DNA of 64,000 nucleotides from Methylomonas sp. MK1 (GTDB lineage: Bacteria > Pseudomonadota > Gammaproteobacteria > Methylococcales > Methylomonadaceae). Below are positions 9,478 through 17,183 of this stretch, piece after piece. Location of the stretch: contig NZ_AQOV01000001.1 in assembly GCF_000365425.1 (NCBI RefSeq), positions 2,852,001-2,916,000 on the forward strand, given 5' to 3'. Each line of letters starts with the position of its first letter. Position 1 is the first letter of the stretch. A program made the translations under genes and the position numbers. The notes beneath the pieces are model-generated. The model ran no database searches and was not told where the DNA came from. It saw nothing but the letters and a program-made list of their open reading frames with translations.

Positions 9478-10719
9478 TTAACCCTTGGCCGGCTTACGGC
9501 ACCATTGCTCGGGATCAATGGGCCGACCTTTTTTCCTGATGCCGAAGTACAACGCCGCATCCGCACGCCCACCGCTACGTCCAACCGAAGCCAGTGTCTC
9601 GCCAGCTCTAACATGCTCTCCCACGCTTTTATGCAAACTCTGATTGAATGCATACAAACTCATATAACCCTTACCGTGATCGACAATGATCATCAAACCA
9701 TAACCCCGCAACCAGTCGGCGTAAACGACTCTACCGGCGTTAACCGCATGAATATCGGCACCTTCGCGTGCGCTAATCACCACACCATCCCAGGTTGTCT
9801 CGTAGCGGCGACTGCCGAAACGATCAGTTATCGCACCTTGCACCGGCCAAGGTAGCTTTCCTTGCAACTCGGCAAAAGATAGGCCCGCCGGCTCGCGAAC
9901 CGGATTGGCTTCGGATTTTTTAGGCGGTTCGGGTTGTTCGGTAGGCTTTTCGCGCTTCTCAATTACGCGCTCCGGCTCAACCGCAGACTCATGAGCTTCA
10001 TTATCATCAGTTTTCTGTAATGATGCTACCAAGGCCTGCAATTTTTTCTCGTCATGCATCAACCCGGCCAGCTGAACACTTTTCGATGCATAGTCTTGCT
10101 GAATGTTGGCAAGCAATGCTTCTCGCTGTTTTTTTAGCGCCTGCATCGCCTCGGTTTCTTGTTGCTTCTTTTCGAGAGACACTTGCAACAGCTGAGTTTC
10201 CGTGTCTTTTTGCGCTTCCAACTGCCGCAAAACCTTGAAATCTTCGGCCATGGCCTGAAGCTTTTGTAACCGGGCCTTACTAATGTAATCGTAGTAAACC
10301 AACATTCGGCTTGATACCGCCGGATTATGCTGATTGAGAATAACCTTCAAGCCTTCTTTATCGCCGCCCATCGCATAAACCGACTTGATCAGCCCCTCAA
10401 GCTCCTTCTCCTGGCTACGCATGTCTTTTTGGGTGGCAACGCCTTTATTACGAACTTCCTGCAATGCCTGCTCTTGCTGCCTGATTTCGGCTTTGATGCC
10501 GCGCAGACTATTTGCAAGCTCCCCGTATTGCCGCTCCAGTTTTTGCAACTGCTCTAACAATCGAGACTTTTCAGCCCCCAGGCTTTTCACGTCATCGCCA
10601 ACTTGCTGAATTTGCGACTGCACCTCTACCAAACTGCGGGCTTTTACGGGATCGCCCTTAGCGGGCAAAGCCCAGGCAATCACAATCCAAGTTAGCAAAA
10701 AATAGCTGCCGACACGCAT
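9478..10719 (-). CDS. envC: Murein hydrolase activator EnvC-like protein
   Basis: Secreted coiled-coil protein that activates septal amidases for daughter-cell separation. It has a signal peptide (to about residue 22), a long coiled coil rich in Gln/Glu/Lys (about residues 30-240), a Pro/Glu linker, and a C-terminal LytM (M23) domain. The domain is degenerate as in known EnvC: the position of the zinc-binding HLH motif reads ALYFGI and the usual YAH reads YAF. It is therefore probably a regulator and not an enzyme. Start ATG 10719. It is upstream of and likely co-transcribed with ctpA. Confidence 0.9.
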   Translation of the reverse strand: MRVGSYFLLTWIVIAWALPAKGDPVKARSLVEVQSQIQQVGDDVKSLGAEKSRLLEQLQKLERQYGELANSLRGIKAEIRQQEQALQEVRNKGVATQKDMRSQEKELEGLIKSVYAMGGDKEGLKVILNQHNPAVSSRMLVYYDYISKARLQKLQAMAEDFKVLRQLEAQKDTETQLLQVSLEKKQQETEAMQALKKQREALLANIQQDYASKSVQLAGLMHDEKKLQALVASLQKTDDNEAHESAVEPERVIEKREKPTEQPEPPKKSEANPVREPAGLSFAELQGKLPWPVQGAITDRFGSRRYETTWDGVVISAREGADIHAVNAGRVVYADWLRGYGLMIIVDHGKGYMSLYAFNQSLHKSVGEHVRAGETLASVGRSGGRADAALYFGIRKKGRPIDPEQWCRKPAKG

Positions 10720-11088
10720 CGACTAGGCAACCAACAATGACCGTCCAGTCATTTCCAAGGGTAGCAACAGTAACGGTTTTGATAAGCGGGCCATTTGTTA
10801 CAGACTCCAAACATTAAATTCGTAGGCGTTAAGGAAGATAAAATTTGGCCTCATCAAAAAGCGAGTCCACCCGCGCAGCCCCGAGCTATTTTCCTAAGCC
10901 TCTAGCCGAGGGTATTGAACAATAAAGCCCACTCTGTTAGATTTGCTCACCTTTTATTGCGTTAGCGCAAGCAATTAAACCTACTTGCACCATAGCGACA
11001 TTATACCAGCACAAGGATGTCGTCATAGTTCGAAAAGTACCATTGTTCGCTCACTGTTCTTAACCTTAGCCACGATCATCGTTAATAA
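10720..11088. other. Intergenic region between envC and the ArsR regulator
   Basis: A 369-base gap between divergent genes. I see no credible ORF. An imperfect palindrome TTGCGTTAGCGCAA lies near 10958-10971, and ACGATCATCGT (11072-11082) sits just before the regulator's ATG and could be an operator. No terminator or RNA gene is evident. Confidence 0.4.
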
Positions 11089-11400
11089 ATGGAAGACAAA
11101 AACGATACCATCCACTACGACGACAACGATATTAATCGGGCTGCGCGCTGTTTGAAAGCGATGTCTCATCCGTTGCGCCTAAAAATCCTGTGTGTGCTCG
11201 GTAATAATTCGATCAGCGTACAAGACATCGTTGAGCAAGTAGGTACGAGTCAAAGCAATATTTCCCAGCACCTGGCAATCCTGCGAGACAAAGGCATTCT
11301 CGATTACAAAAAAGAAGCCAATCGGGTTTACTACTTTATCGACGATGAGCGAGTAATACACCTAATTCAAATGATGCGCAGCGTTTTTTGCGGCACGTAA
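11089..11400 (+). CDS. ArsR-family regulator with BigR/SqrR-like cysteine pair
   Basis: Winged-helix repressor of 103 residues. The DNA-reading part is SVQDIVEQVGTSQSNISQHL followed by the wing KKEANRVYYF. It lacks the ELCVCDL metal site of classical ArsR. Cys35 (in LKILCVL) and Cys101 (in VFCGT) are 66 residues apart, the same spacing as the redox cysteines of the persulfide-sensing repressors SqrR and BigR. A third cysteine is Cys21. The next gene, 35 bases downstream, is a rhodanese, which fits sulfide/persulfide control. The family is certain; the ligand is inference from the cysteine spacing and the neighbour. Confidence 0.82.
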   Translation: MEDKNDTIHYDDNDINRAARCLKAMSHPLRLKILCVLGNNSISVQDIVEQVGTSQSNISQHLAILRDKGILDYKKEANRVYYFIDDERVIHLIQMMRSVFCGT

Positions 11401-11435
11401 ACAGCATTCCATAACCACTAAAATAAACCAACGCG

Positions 11436-11870
11436 ATGGACCAATATATAGAATTTGCCACCAATCACTATTTGCTAGCATTCTCGCTAGTATGCGTTAT
11501 TTTCTTATTAATCCAAGACTTGCTCGCGAACTCATTCAATAAGTACGAAAGCATTTCTCCGTTGATAGCCGTAACCAAAATGAACAGTGACGATGTCGTT
11601 GTGCTTGACGTCCGGGAAGCCAACGAATTCGTCAAAAGCCACATCGAAAATGCGATCAATATTCCCTTAGGCAAATTAGAAGAACAAATTAGCTCTTTGG
11701 AAAAGCATAAAAATCATCCCATGATCGTTACCTGCCAGACTGGCGCCCGCTCGGTAGCCGCTTGCAAAACGCTCACCAAAACCGGATTTGATAATGTATT
11801 TAATATGAGTGGCGGCATGCAATCCTGGGAAGACAACAAACTCCCCATCAAAGTCAGCAGTAAAAACTAA
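11436..11870 (+). CDS. Membrane-anchored rhodanese-like sulfurtransferase (YibN type)
   Basis: One N-terminal transmembrane helix (about residues 11-29) anchors a single rhodanese domain in 144 residues. VVLDVREANEF opens the domain and CQTGARS is the active loop, with the catalytic Cys at residue 100. It may move sulfane sulfur from persulfides or thiosulfate; the acceptor is unknown. Position before secB and gpsA matches the E. coli yibN-grxC-secB-gpsA order, except that the glutaredoxin gene grxC is absent here. Probably co-transcribed with the upstream regulator. Confidence 0.87.
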   Translation: MDQYIEFATNHYLLAFSLVCVIFLLIQDLLANSFNKYESISPLIAVTKMNSDDVVVLDVREANEFVKSHIENAINIPLGKLEEQISSLEKHKNHPMIVTCQTGARSVAACKTLTKTGFDNVFNMSGGMQSWEDNKLPIKVSSKN

Positions 11871-11903
11871 AGATTAATCAACCAAACCCAACAAATAATC
11901 ATC

Positions 11904-12377
11904 ATGGCCGAAATCAACACATCCAGCGAAAAGCAATTCGCGATTCAAAAGATTTATACCAAAGACATTTCTTTTGAGACCCCCAACGCTCCAAAGATAT
12001 TCACCCAAAAATGGGAGCCCGCGCTGGATCTTAATCTCGGCACACACGTTCAACCCATCGAAAACTCGATGTACGAAGTATCCCTGACATTAACTGTCAC
12101 CGTAAAAATAGCCGACAGCACTGCCTATTTAGTTGAAGTAAATCAATCCGGGATTTTTTCGATAGCCGGCTTCACCGAACAAGAAATGGGCCCAATGTTA
12201 GGCAGCTTTTGCCCCAACGTCTTGTTCCCGTATGCGAGAGAAGTAATTTCCGATCTTGTCAATAAAGGCGGCTTTCCTCAGTTAATCTTGGCGCCGGTCA
12301 ATTTCGACGCATTGTATATGCAGCACCTGCAACAAGCACAAGCTGAACAGGAACCTGAAGCAAAAACGCTAAATTAA
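11904..12377 (+). CDS. secB: Protein-export chaperone SecB
   Basis: Cytoplasmic tetrameric chaperone that keeps preproteins unfolded and hands them to SecA. The 157 residues are of normal family length. They include QKIYTKDISFETPNAP, the acidic and hydrophobic peptide-binding core, and the C-terminal segment GGFPQLILAPVNFDALY that is diagnostic of SecB. It begins 33 bases after the rhodanese gene and ends six bases before gpsA, so the three are likely one transcript. Nothing unusual was seen apart from a Gln/Glu-rich tail. Confidence 0.96.
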   Translation: MAEINTSSEKQFAIQKIYTKDISFETPNAPKIFTQKWEPALDLNLGTHVQPIENSMYEVSLTLTVTVKIADSTAYLVEVNQSGIFSIAGFTEQEMGPMLGSFCPNVLFPYAREVISDLVNKGGFPQLILAPVNFDALYMQHLQQAQAEQEPEAKTLN

Positions 12378-12382
12378 GCGGG

Positions 12383-13384
12383 ATGCCACCATCAATCAGT
12401 ATTCTTGGCGCCGGCTCATGGGGGACCGCTTTAGCGGTACAGGCAGCCAGAAATGGCTGCGATACCCTTTTGTGGGGCCATAATCCCAGACATATAGCCG
12501 CACTAAAGCAAACCGGCGAAAATAAACGGTATTTACCGGGCGTACATTTTCCAGAAAACCTGCAATTCACCGACAATCTTGAGGAAGCAGTGGCTTTCAG
12601 CTCGGTATTGCTTATTTCAGTCCCCAGCCACGCCTTTAGGGACTCATTGGCGCAAATCAAACCAATGCTCAGCGAAAACTCGCGGATTGCCTGGGCCACC
12701 AAGGGTTTCGATTGCCAAGATGGCGCCTTGTTAAGCGAGGTAGCGGCACAAGTGCTGGGCGCGAATATCGAAAGCGCCGCACTCTCCGGCCCTACGTTTG
12801 CTCAAGAAGTAGCCGCCGACCTGCCAACCGCACTCACCATCGCCTCTACCTCAGAAAGCTTCGCCGCCCAACTTAGCGAACGATTGCACAACCAACGCTT
12901 TAGGATCTACACCAGCAACGATATTATCGGCGTTCAGGTAGGCGGAGCCTGCAAAAATGTTCTGGCAATCGCGGCGGGCATAGCCGACGGCCTTGGCTTT
13001 GGCGCCAATACCCGAGCTGCACTGATCACTCGCGGCCTAACCGAAATCATGCGACTCGGCATCAAACTTGGCGGCCAAGCCGACACCTTCATGGGGCTAG
13101 CCGGACTCGGCGACCTGATTTTGACGTGTACCGACAATCAATCCAGAAACCGCCGCTTTGGCTTGGCATTAGGCCAAGGCAAAGACCAAAAATTCGCTTT
13201 AAGCGAAATCAATCAGGAAGTCGAAGGCGTATCAGCCGCTCGAGAAGCGCACCGCCTATCGCAAAAATACGGCGTCGAAATGCCAATTACCGAACAAGTC
13301 TACAAGGTGTTATTCGAACATCTCCCACCCAAACAAGCCGTCCAAAACCTGCTGACACGCGATCAAAAGCCGGAAAGTCTGTAA
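12383..13384 (+). CDS. gpsA: NAD(P)+-dependent glycerol-3-phosphate dehydrogenase
   Basis: Cytoplasmic enzyme making sn-glycerol-3-phosphate from dihydroxyacetone phosphate for phospholipid synthesis. The 333 residues start with the Rossmann motif GAGSWGTALA, then GPTFAQEVA, and the catalytic/substrate region with GGACKNVLAIAAG and GLTEIMRLG. The C-terminal domain contains GLAGLGDLILTC and SRNRRFG, all classical GpsA features. Its start codon follows the secB stop by five bases. It ends the rhodanese-secB-gpsA unit; a 300-base AT-rich gap separates it from the dcw promoter. Confidence 0.97.
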   Translation: MPPSISILGAGSWGTALAVQAARNGCDTLLWGHNPRHIAALKQTGENKRYLPGVHFPENLQFTDNLEEAVAFSSVLLISVPSHAFRDSLAQIKPMLSENSRIAWATKGFDCQDGALLSEVAAQVLGANIESAALSGPTFAQEVAADLPTALTIASTSESFAAQLSERLHNQRFRIYTSNDIIGVQVGGACKNVLAIAAGIADGLGFGANTRAALITRGLTEIMRLGIKLGGQADTFMGLAGLGDLILTCTDNQSRNRRFGLALGQGKDQKFALSEINQEVEGVSAAREAHRLSQKYGVEMPITEQVYKVLFEHLPPKQAVQNLLTRDQKPESL

Positions 13385-13691
13385 GCTTTGCCTTACTATT
13401 CAACGATATTACGATCCTAGCGGCACGATAGCCACTACCCAGAACCTGCTGACCACCAGGCTTATACTAAGCAAAGCCAGTCTCGCGCCAAGCGATTCAA
13501 TCTGCTCACTACAACAAATCGCCTTCAAAAAAGTGAGAATTAGCGCTTAATAATTGCAATCCACATCAAAAACCATAATTAACTTTTTGATAAAAATCAC
13601 TTTTACCCAAAACCCTTACCCCTAGCACCCAACACACCTCAACCCTGCGTAAGTCCTTGTAGAAAAAGAAAGAATTTAATTTAAATGCCTC
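13385..13691. other. Intergenic region upstream of the dcw promoter
   Basis: A 307-base non-coding, increasingly AT-rich stretch. I see no convincing ORF, hairpin terminator for gpsA or RNA gene. The promoter and operator of the dcw cluster begin at its right end. Confidence 0.4.
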
Positions 13692-13720
13692 TTGACTAAG
13701 CCCCCTTTGAAAACTATAGT
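13692..13720 (+). promoter_or_regulatory. Sigma70-type promoter of the dcw cluster
   Basis: TTGACT (13692-13697) and TATAGT (13715-13720) with a 17-base spacer, a near-consensus match. The predicted start of transcription (about 13727) falls inside the repeat array of the MraZ operator and about 50 bases before mraZ. Confidence 0.7.
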
Positions 13721-13763
13721 GGTGTAAAAGTGATGTAAAGTGGTTAGAAATGGATTTTTTTGG
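13719..13763 (+). promoter_or_regulatory. MraZ operator: five direct repeats with 10-11 base period
   Basis: TGG/TGA cores preceded by G, A or T recur at 13719 (GTGG), 13730 (GTGA), 13740 (GTGG), 13750 (ATGG) and 13760 (TTGG), each one helical turn apart. Known MraZ sites are TGGG-like direct repeats separated by about five bases, located just upstream of mraZ. The first repeat overlaps the -10 box, so binding would block initiation and autoregulate the cluster. Confidence 0.72.
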
Positions 13764-13780
13764 AATTTTTGAGGTTCATC

Positions 13781-14248
13781 TTGTTTCGAGGCATAAGTTC
13801 AATCAGTTTGGATGCGAAAGGGCGCATTGCAATTCCTACCCGCTATCGGGAGGAGTTACAGGAATCCTGCGACCGCCAAATGGTTGTGACTGTTGCCGTT
13901 GACGACAAATGCGTCGGTGAGCCGGGCTGCCTATGGTTATACCCGTTACCGGAATGGGAAAAGCTCGAACAAACCATCAGCAAATTGCCGACTCTAAACA
14001 AAATGGCCGGCAAACTGCGGCGTTTTGTGATCGGTAACGCCTCGGAATGCGAAATGGACAGCCAAGGCCGCCTGCTGCTGCCGGAAACCCTCAGAGAGTT
14101 TGCCGGCATGGAAAAACATATCATGCTGGTTGGTCAGCTGAATAAGTTTGAAATCTGGAACGAAGCGGCCTGGAAGGCCAAAGAACAGGAATGGATGGAC
14201 GGTAACGACACAGAGGGCCTTGAAGAACTTGGCTCGCTGTCGTTTTGA
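13781..14248 (+). CDS. mraZ: MraZ transcriptional regulator of the dcw cluster
   Basis: AbrB-like DNA-binding protein of 155 residues, forming ring oligomers and repressing its own operon. Both MraZ repeats are visible: SLDAKGRIAIPTRYRE near the N-terminus and CEMDSQGRLLLPETLRE in the second half, each carrying the DXXGR signature. I start at the TTG at 13781 (giving M-FRGISS, the family start) because GAGG at 13771-13774 is six bases upstream; a longer in-frame start at 13760 overlaps the operator and lacks homology. It is the first gene of the cluster and its stop overlaps the alternative TTG start of rsmH. Confidence 0.93.
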   Translation: MFRGISSISLDAKGRIAIPTRYREELQESCDRQMVVTVAVDDKCVGEPGCLWLYPLPEWEKLEQTISKLPTLNKMAGKLRRFVIGNASECEMDSQGRLLLPETLREFAGMEKHIMLVGQLNKFEIWNEAAWKAKEQEWMDGNDTEGLEELGSLSF

Positions 14249-14253
14249 CGGAG

Positions 14254-15183
14254 ATGCCCGCCCATCAGACGGTTTTGTATGAAGAGGCCTTAGAGCAGCT
14301 CAACATAAAACCGGAAGGTATTTATCTGGACTGCACTTTCGGACGCGGAGGACATAGCAGCGGCATTCTGAAGTTACTGAATAGCTCCGGCAGGTTACTG
14401 GCGCTTGACAGAGACATGGACGCCATCGCTAGCGACGATGCCAAACGCCTATCGGAAGACAGCCGTTTTAGTTTAAATCACGCCAGCTTTGCAGAGCTGA
14501 GTGCCGTCATTGAACAGCAAGGCTATACGGGCAAAGTCGACGGCATTCTGATGGATTTGGGCGTATCTTCCCCGCAACTGGACAATGCGGAACGCGGGTT
14601 CAGTTTTTTACGCGATGGTCCTTTAGACATGCGTATGGATAGCAATCACGGTCTATCGGCGGCGGATTATTTGGCACGAGTCGAGGAAAAAGAATTGGTT
14701 CGCGTGCTGTTTGAATATGGCGAAGAGCGCTTTGCCAGACGAATTGCCAACGCCGTTGTCAGCCAACGCCAACAGCAGCCGCTGCAGACCACTCTGCAAT
14801 TGGCAAAATTGATCGAAAACAGCGTGCCGTTTCGCGACAAGCACAAACATCCTGCAACTCGCAGCTTCCAGGCGATCAGGATAGAGATTAATCAAGAACT
14901 CGAACAGATTAAAACCGGATTGAAACAAGCCGCGGACGTATTGGCCCCGGGCGGACGTTTAGTCGTGATCGCCTTCCATTCATTGGAAGACCGCATCGTC
15001 AAACGCTTCATTCGCGACCAAGCCGGCCCGAAAACCAATCCCGGCAAGCTGCCGATTAAAGAGCAGGACATCGAACAAGGCCAGTTACGCAAAATAGGAA
15101 AGTCGATACGAGCACAACAACAGGAATTGCAACAAAACCCACGCGCACGTAGCGCGGTAATGCGAGTTGCGGAGAAACGTTAA
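14254..15183 (+). CDS. rsmH: 16S rRNA (cytosine-1402-N4)-methyltransferase RsmH
   Basis: SAM-dependent methylase that modifies C1402 in the ribosomal decoding centre. From ATG 14254 there are 309 residues. HQTVLYEEAL is the usual RsmH opening, DCTFGRGGHS is the SAM-binding loop, and GILMDLGVSSPQLD and FHSLEDRIVKRF are family signatures. An in-frame TTG at 14245 overlapping the mraZ stop is an alternative start. The gene is translationally coupled to mraZ and its stop overlaps the ftsL start (TAATG). Confidence 0.96.
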   Translation: MPAHQTVLYEEALEQLNIKPEGIYLDCTFGRGGHSSGILKLLNSSGRLLALDRDMDAIASDDAKRLSEDSRFSLNHASFAELSAVIEQQGYTGKVDGILMDLGVSSPQLDNAERGFSFLRDGPLDMRMDSNHGLSAADYLARVEEKELVRVLFEYGEERFARRIANAVVSQRQQQPLQTTLQLAKLIENSVPFRDKHKHPATRSFQAIRIEINQELEQIKTGLKQAADVLAPGGRLVVIAFHSLEDRIVKRFIRDQAGPKTNPGKLPIKEQDIEQGQLRKIGKSIRAQQQELQQNPRARSAVMRVAEKR

Positions 15184-15455
15184 TGGCGATTGCAAGAAAT
15201 ATCCTGCTGACATTGCTGGTGGCGATGCTGATGATCTCCGGAATTGCCGTGATTTACAGTAAATACCAATCGCGACTGCTGTTTATCGACATTCAGAAAA
15301 AAGAAAAAGAGCTCGACGACTACGAAGTGGAATGGGGTCGGCTACAACTGGAATTGACGACGCTGACCGAAGAAAACCGGGTTGAAATCGAAGCAAGAAC
15401 ACGGCTGATGCTGACTTTGCCGGCCCAAGACAAAATTATTTATATAAAGCCGTAA
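15183..15455 (+). CDS. ftsL: Cell division protein FtsL
   Basis: Small bitopic divisome protein, 90 residues, partner of FtsB and FtsQ and activator of FtsWI. It has a short cytoplasmic start, one transmembrane helix (about residues 7-26) and a periplasmic coiled coil rich in Glu/Leu, with the ending region RLMLTLP typical of FtsL. Sequence conservation is low in this family, but position between rsmH and ftsI is decisive. The ATG overlaps the rsmH stop by one base and the stop abuts the ftsI ATG. Confidence 0.92.
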   Translation: MAIARNILLTLLVAMLMISGIAVIYSKYQSRLLFIDIQKKEKELDDYEVEWGRLQLELTTLTEENRVEIEARTRLMLTLPAQDKIIYIKP

Positions 15456-17183
15456 ATGCGAATTGCCACCGGCGCGGGCACGATACCGCGCCAAAATACA
15501 GATTTTGTGATCCGGCGCAGATTGCTGCTTTCGGTGATGTTGCTGGCCATGTTGGCCTTGGTGGGCCGCGCGGTATACCTGCAAATTCTCGATAAAGAAT
15601 TCCTGCAGGACAAAGGCGATATGCAGCACGTCGGCGTGGTTTCGGTTTCGGCTTATCGCGGGCAGATTAAGGATAGGAACGGCGAACCGCTGGCGATCAG
15701 CACTCCGGTGCAATCAATTTGGGTCAATCCGCGCCAACTACGAGATGCCGAACAGGACAAATTGACACCGATGGCAAAGATCCTTGGCTTTCCGGAAAAG
15801 GAACTTCGAGCCCTCTTGAAAAAGGAAAAAGACGCCAACAAGCGTTTCGTGTATTTGCGCAGACAGATTAACCCGGATATAGCCGAAAAGGTCAAAGCTC
15901 TGGAAATTACTGGCGTGTACTTCGAACGGGAGTTTAAGCGTTACTACCCGGCCGGTGCGGTATCGGGACATTTATTGGGCTTCACCAATATCGACGACAT
16001 CGGCCAGGAAGGTATAGAGCACGGCTACGAGCACATTCTGCGCGGCCAGCCCGGCAAAAAGCGCGTGATTAAGGACGGCAAAGGTCAGATCATCAAGGAC
16101 GTTGAAAATATTGAAGAAGCCATCCCAGGCCGCGACCTGGTGTTGACTATCGACGAGCGCCTGCAATACCTGGCTTACCGGGAATTGCAGAATGCGATGA
16201 TCCAGAATAAAGCGCATTCGGCATCCCTGGTGGTGCTAGATGCCAAAAACGGCGATGTATTAGCGACTGTCAGCCAACCGGCTTTCAATCCCAATAATCG
16301 CAAAGAATTGAGCAGTAACCGGTATCGCAACCGGGCCATGGTGGACAGTTTTGAACCGGGCTCGACGGTCAAACCCTTTGTGGTGGCGGCGGCACTGGAT
16401 GGCGGCTATATCAAGCCCAACGTAATGATAGAAACCCATGGTGTCTATCACTTGGGCCGCAACGTGGTTAAGGATGTGCATAACTACGGCACGATGGATT
16501 TGACCCACGTGCTGCAAAAATCCAGCAATATCGCGGTTACGCAAATCGCGATGACGATGCCGCCGGAATATTTTTGGGGTGTATACAGCAGGCTGGGGTT
16601 CGGCACCTCCGCAGGCGTCGGTTTTCCCGGCGAAGCCAGCGGCTCCTTACTGGATTATCAAGGCTGGCACGAATTCGACCAGGCGATTTTATCGTTCGGT
16701 TACGGGGTTTCCACCTCAATTTTACAATTGGCCAGAGCCTATACCGCTTTGGCGGACGACGGCATCATTCATTCCGTCGCCTTACTAAAGCGCGATGAAG
16801 ATCCGGACGCGCAACGAATTTTCAAACCCGAGACGGCTAGAAAGGTCCGGGAAATGCTGGAACACGTGATCAGCAAGGAAGGCACGGCATATCAGGCCAG
16901 AGTCGAGGGTTACCGGGTAGCGGGTAAAACCGGTACAGTGAAAAAAGCCGGTGCCGGCGGTTACAGCGAAGATAAATATTTATCGGTATTTGTGGGCATG
17001 GCGCCGGCCAGCAATCCGCGCTTCATTATCGCGATTGTAGTGGACGAACCCACCACCGGCCAATATTACGGCGGACTGGTGGCGGCACCGGCATTCTCGA
17101 AAGTGATGGCTGGTGCGTTGCGCGTATACGGCGTTGAGCCTGACGGCATGGACAACATGCATTTGTTGTTGAGCAAACAATGA
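15456..17183 (+). CDS. ftsI: Septal peptidoglycan transpeptidase FtsI (PBP3)
   Basis: Monofunctional class B PBP that cross-links septal peptidoglycan with FtsW. The 575 residues have one N-terminal membrane anchor (about 26-45), a dimerisation/pedestal domain beginning at RGQIKDRNGEPLA, and the transpeptidase domain with active Ser in GSTVKPF (SxxK), SSN (SxN) and AGKTGTVKK (KTG). It begins on the base after the ftsL stop and overlaps murE by four bases (ATGA). Confidence 0.97.
   Translation: MRIATGAGTIPRQNTDFVIRRRLLLSVMLLAMLALVGRAVYLQILDKEFLQDKGDMQHVGVVSVSAYRGQIKDRNGEPLAISTPVQSIWVNPRQLRDAEQDKLTPMAKILGFPEKELRALLKKEKDANKRFVYLRRQINPDIAEKVKALEITGVYFEREFKRYYPAGAVSGHLLGFTNIDDIGQEGIEHGYEHILRGQPGKKRVIKDGKGQIIKDVENIEEAIPGRDLVLTIDERLQYLAYRELQNAMIQNKAHSASLVVLDAKNGDVLATVSQPAFNPNNRKELSSNRYRNRAMVDSFEPGSTVKPFVVAAALDGGYIKPNVMIETHGVYHLGRNVVKDVHNYGTMDLTHVLQKSSNIAVTQIAMTMPPEYFWGVYSRLGFGTSAGVGFPGEASGSLLDYQGWHEFDQAILSFGYGVSTSILQLARAYTALADDGIIHSVALLKRDEDPDAQRIFKPETARKVREMLEHVISKEGTAYQARVEGYRVAGKTGTVKKAGAGGYSEDKYLSVFVGMAPASNPRFIIAIVVDEPTTGQYYGGLVAAPAFSKVMAGALRVYGVEPDGMDNMHLLLSKQ

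Noticed and set aside
9441..9653. Extended N-terminus of ctpA
   Set aside because: It overlaps envC, has no signal peptide and would put the membrane segment in the middle of the protein.
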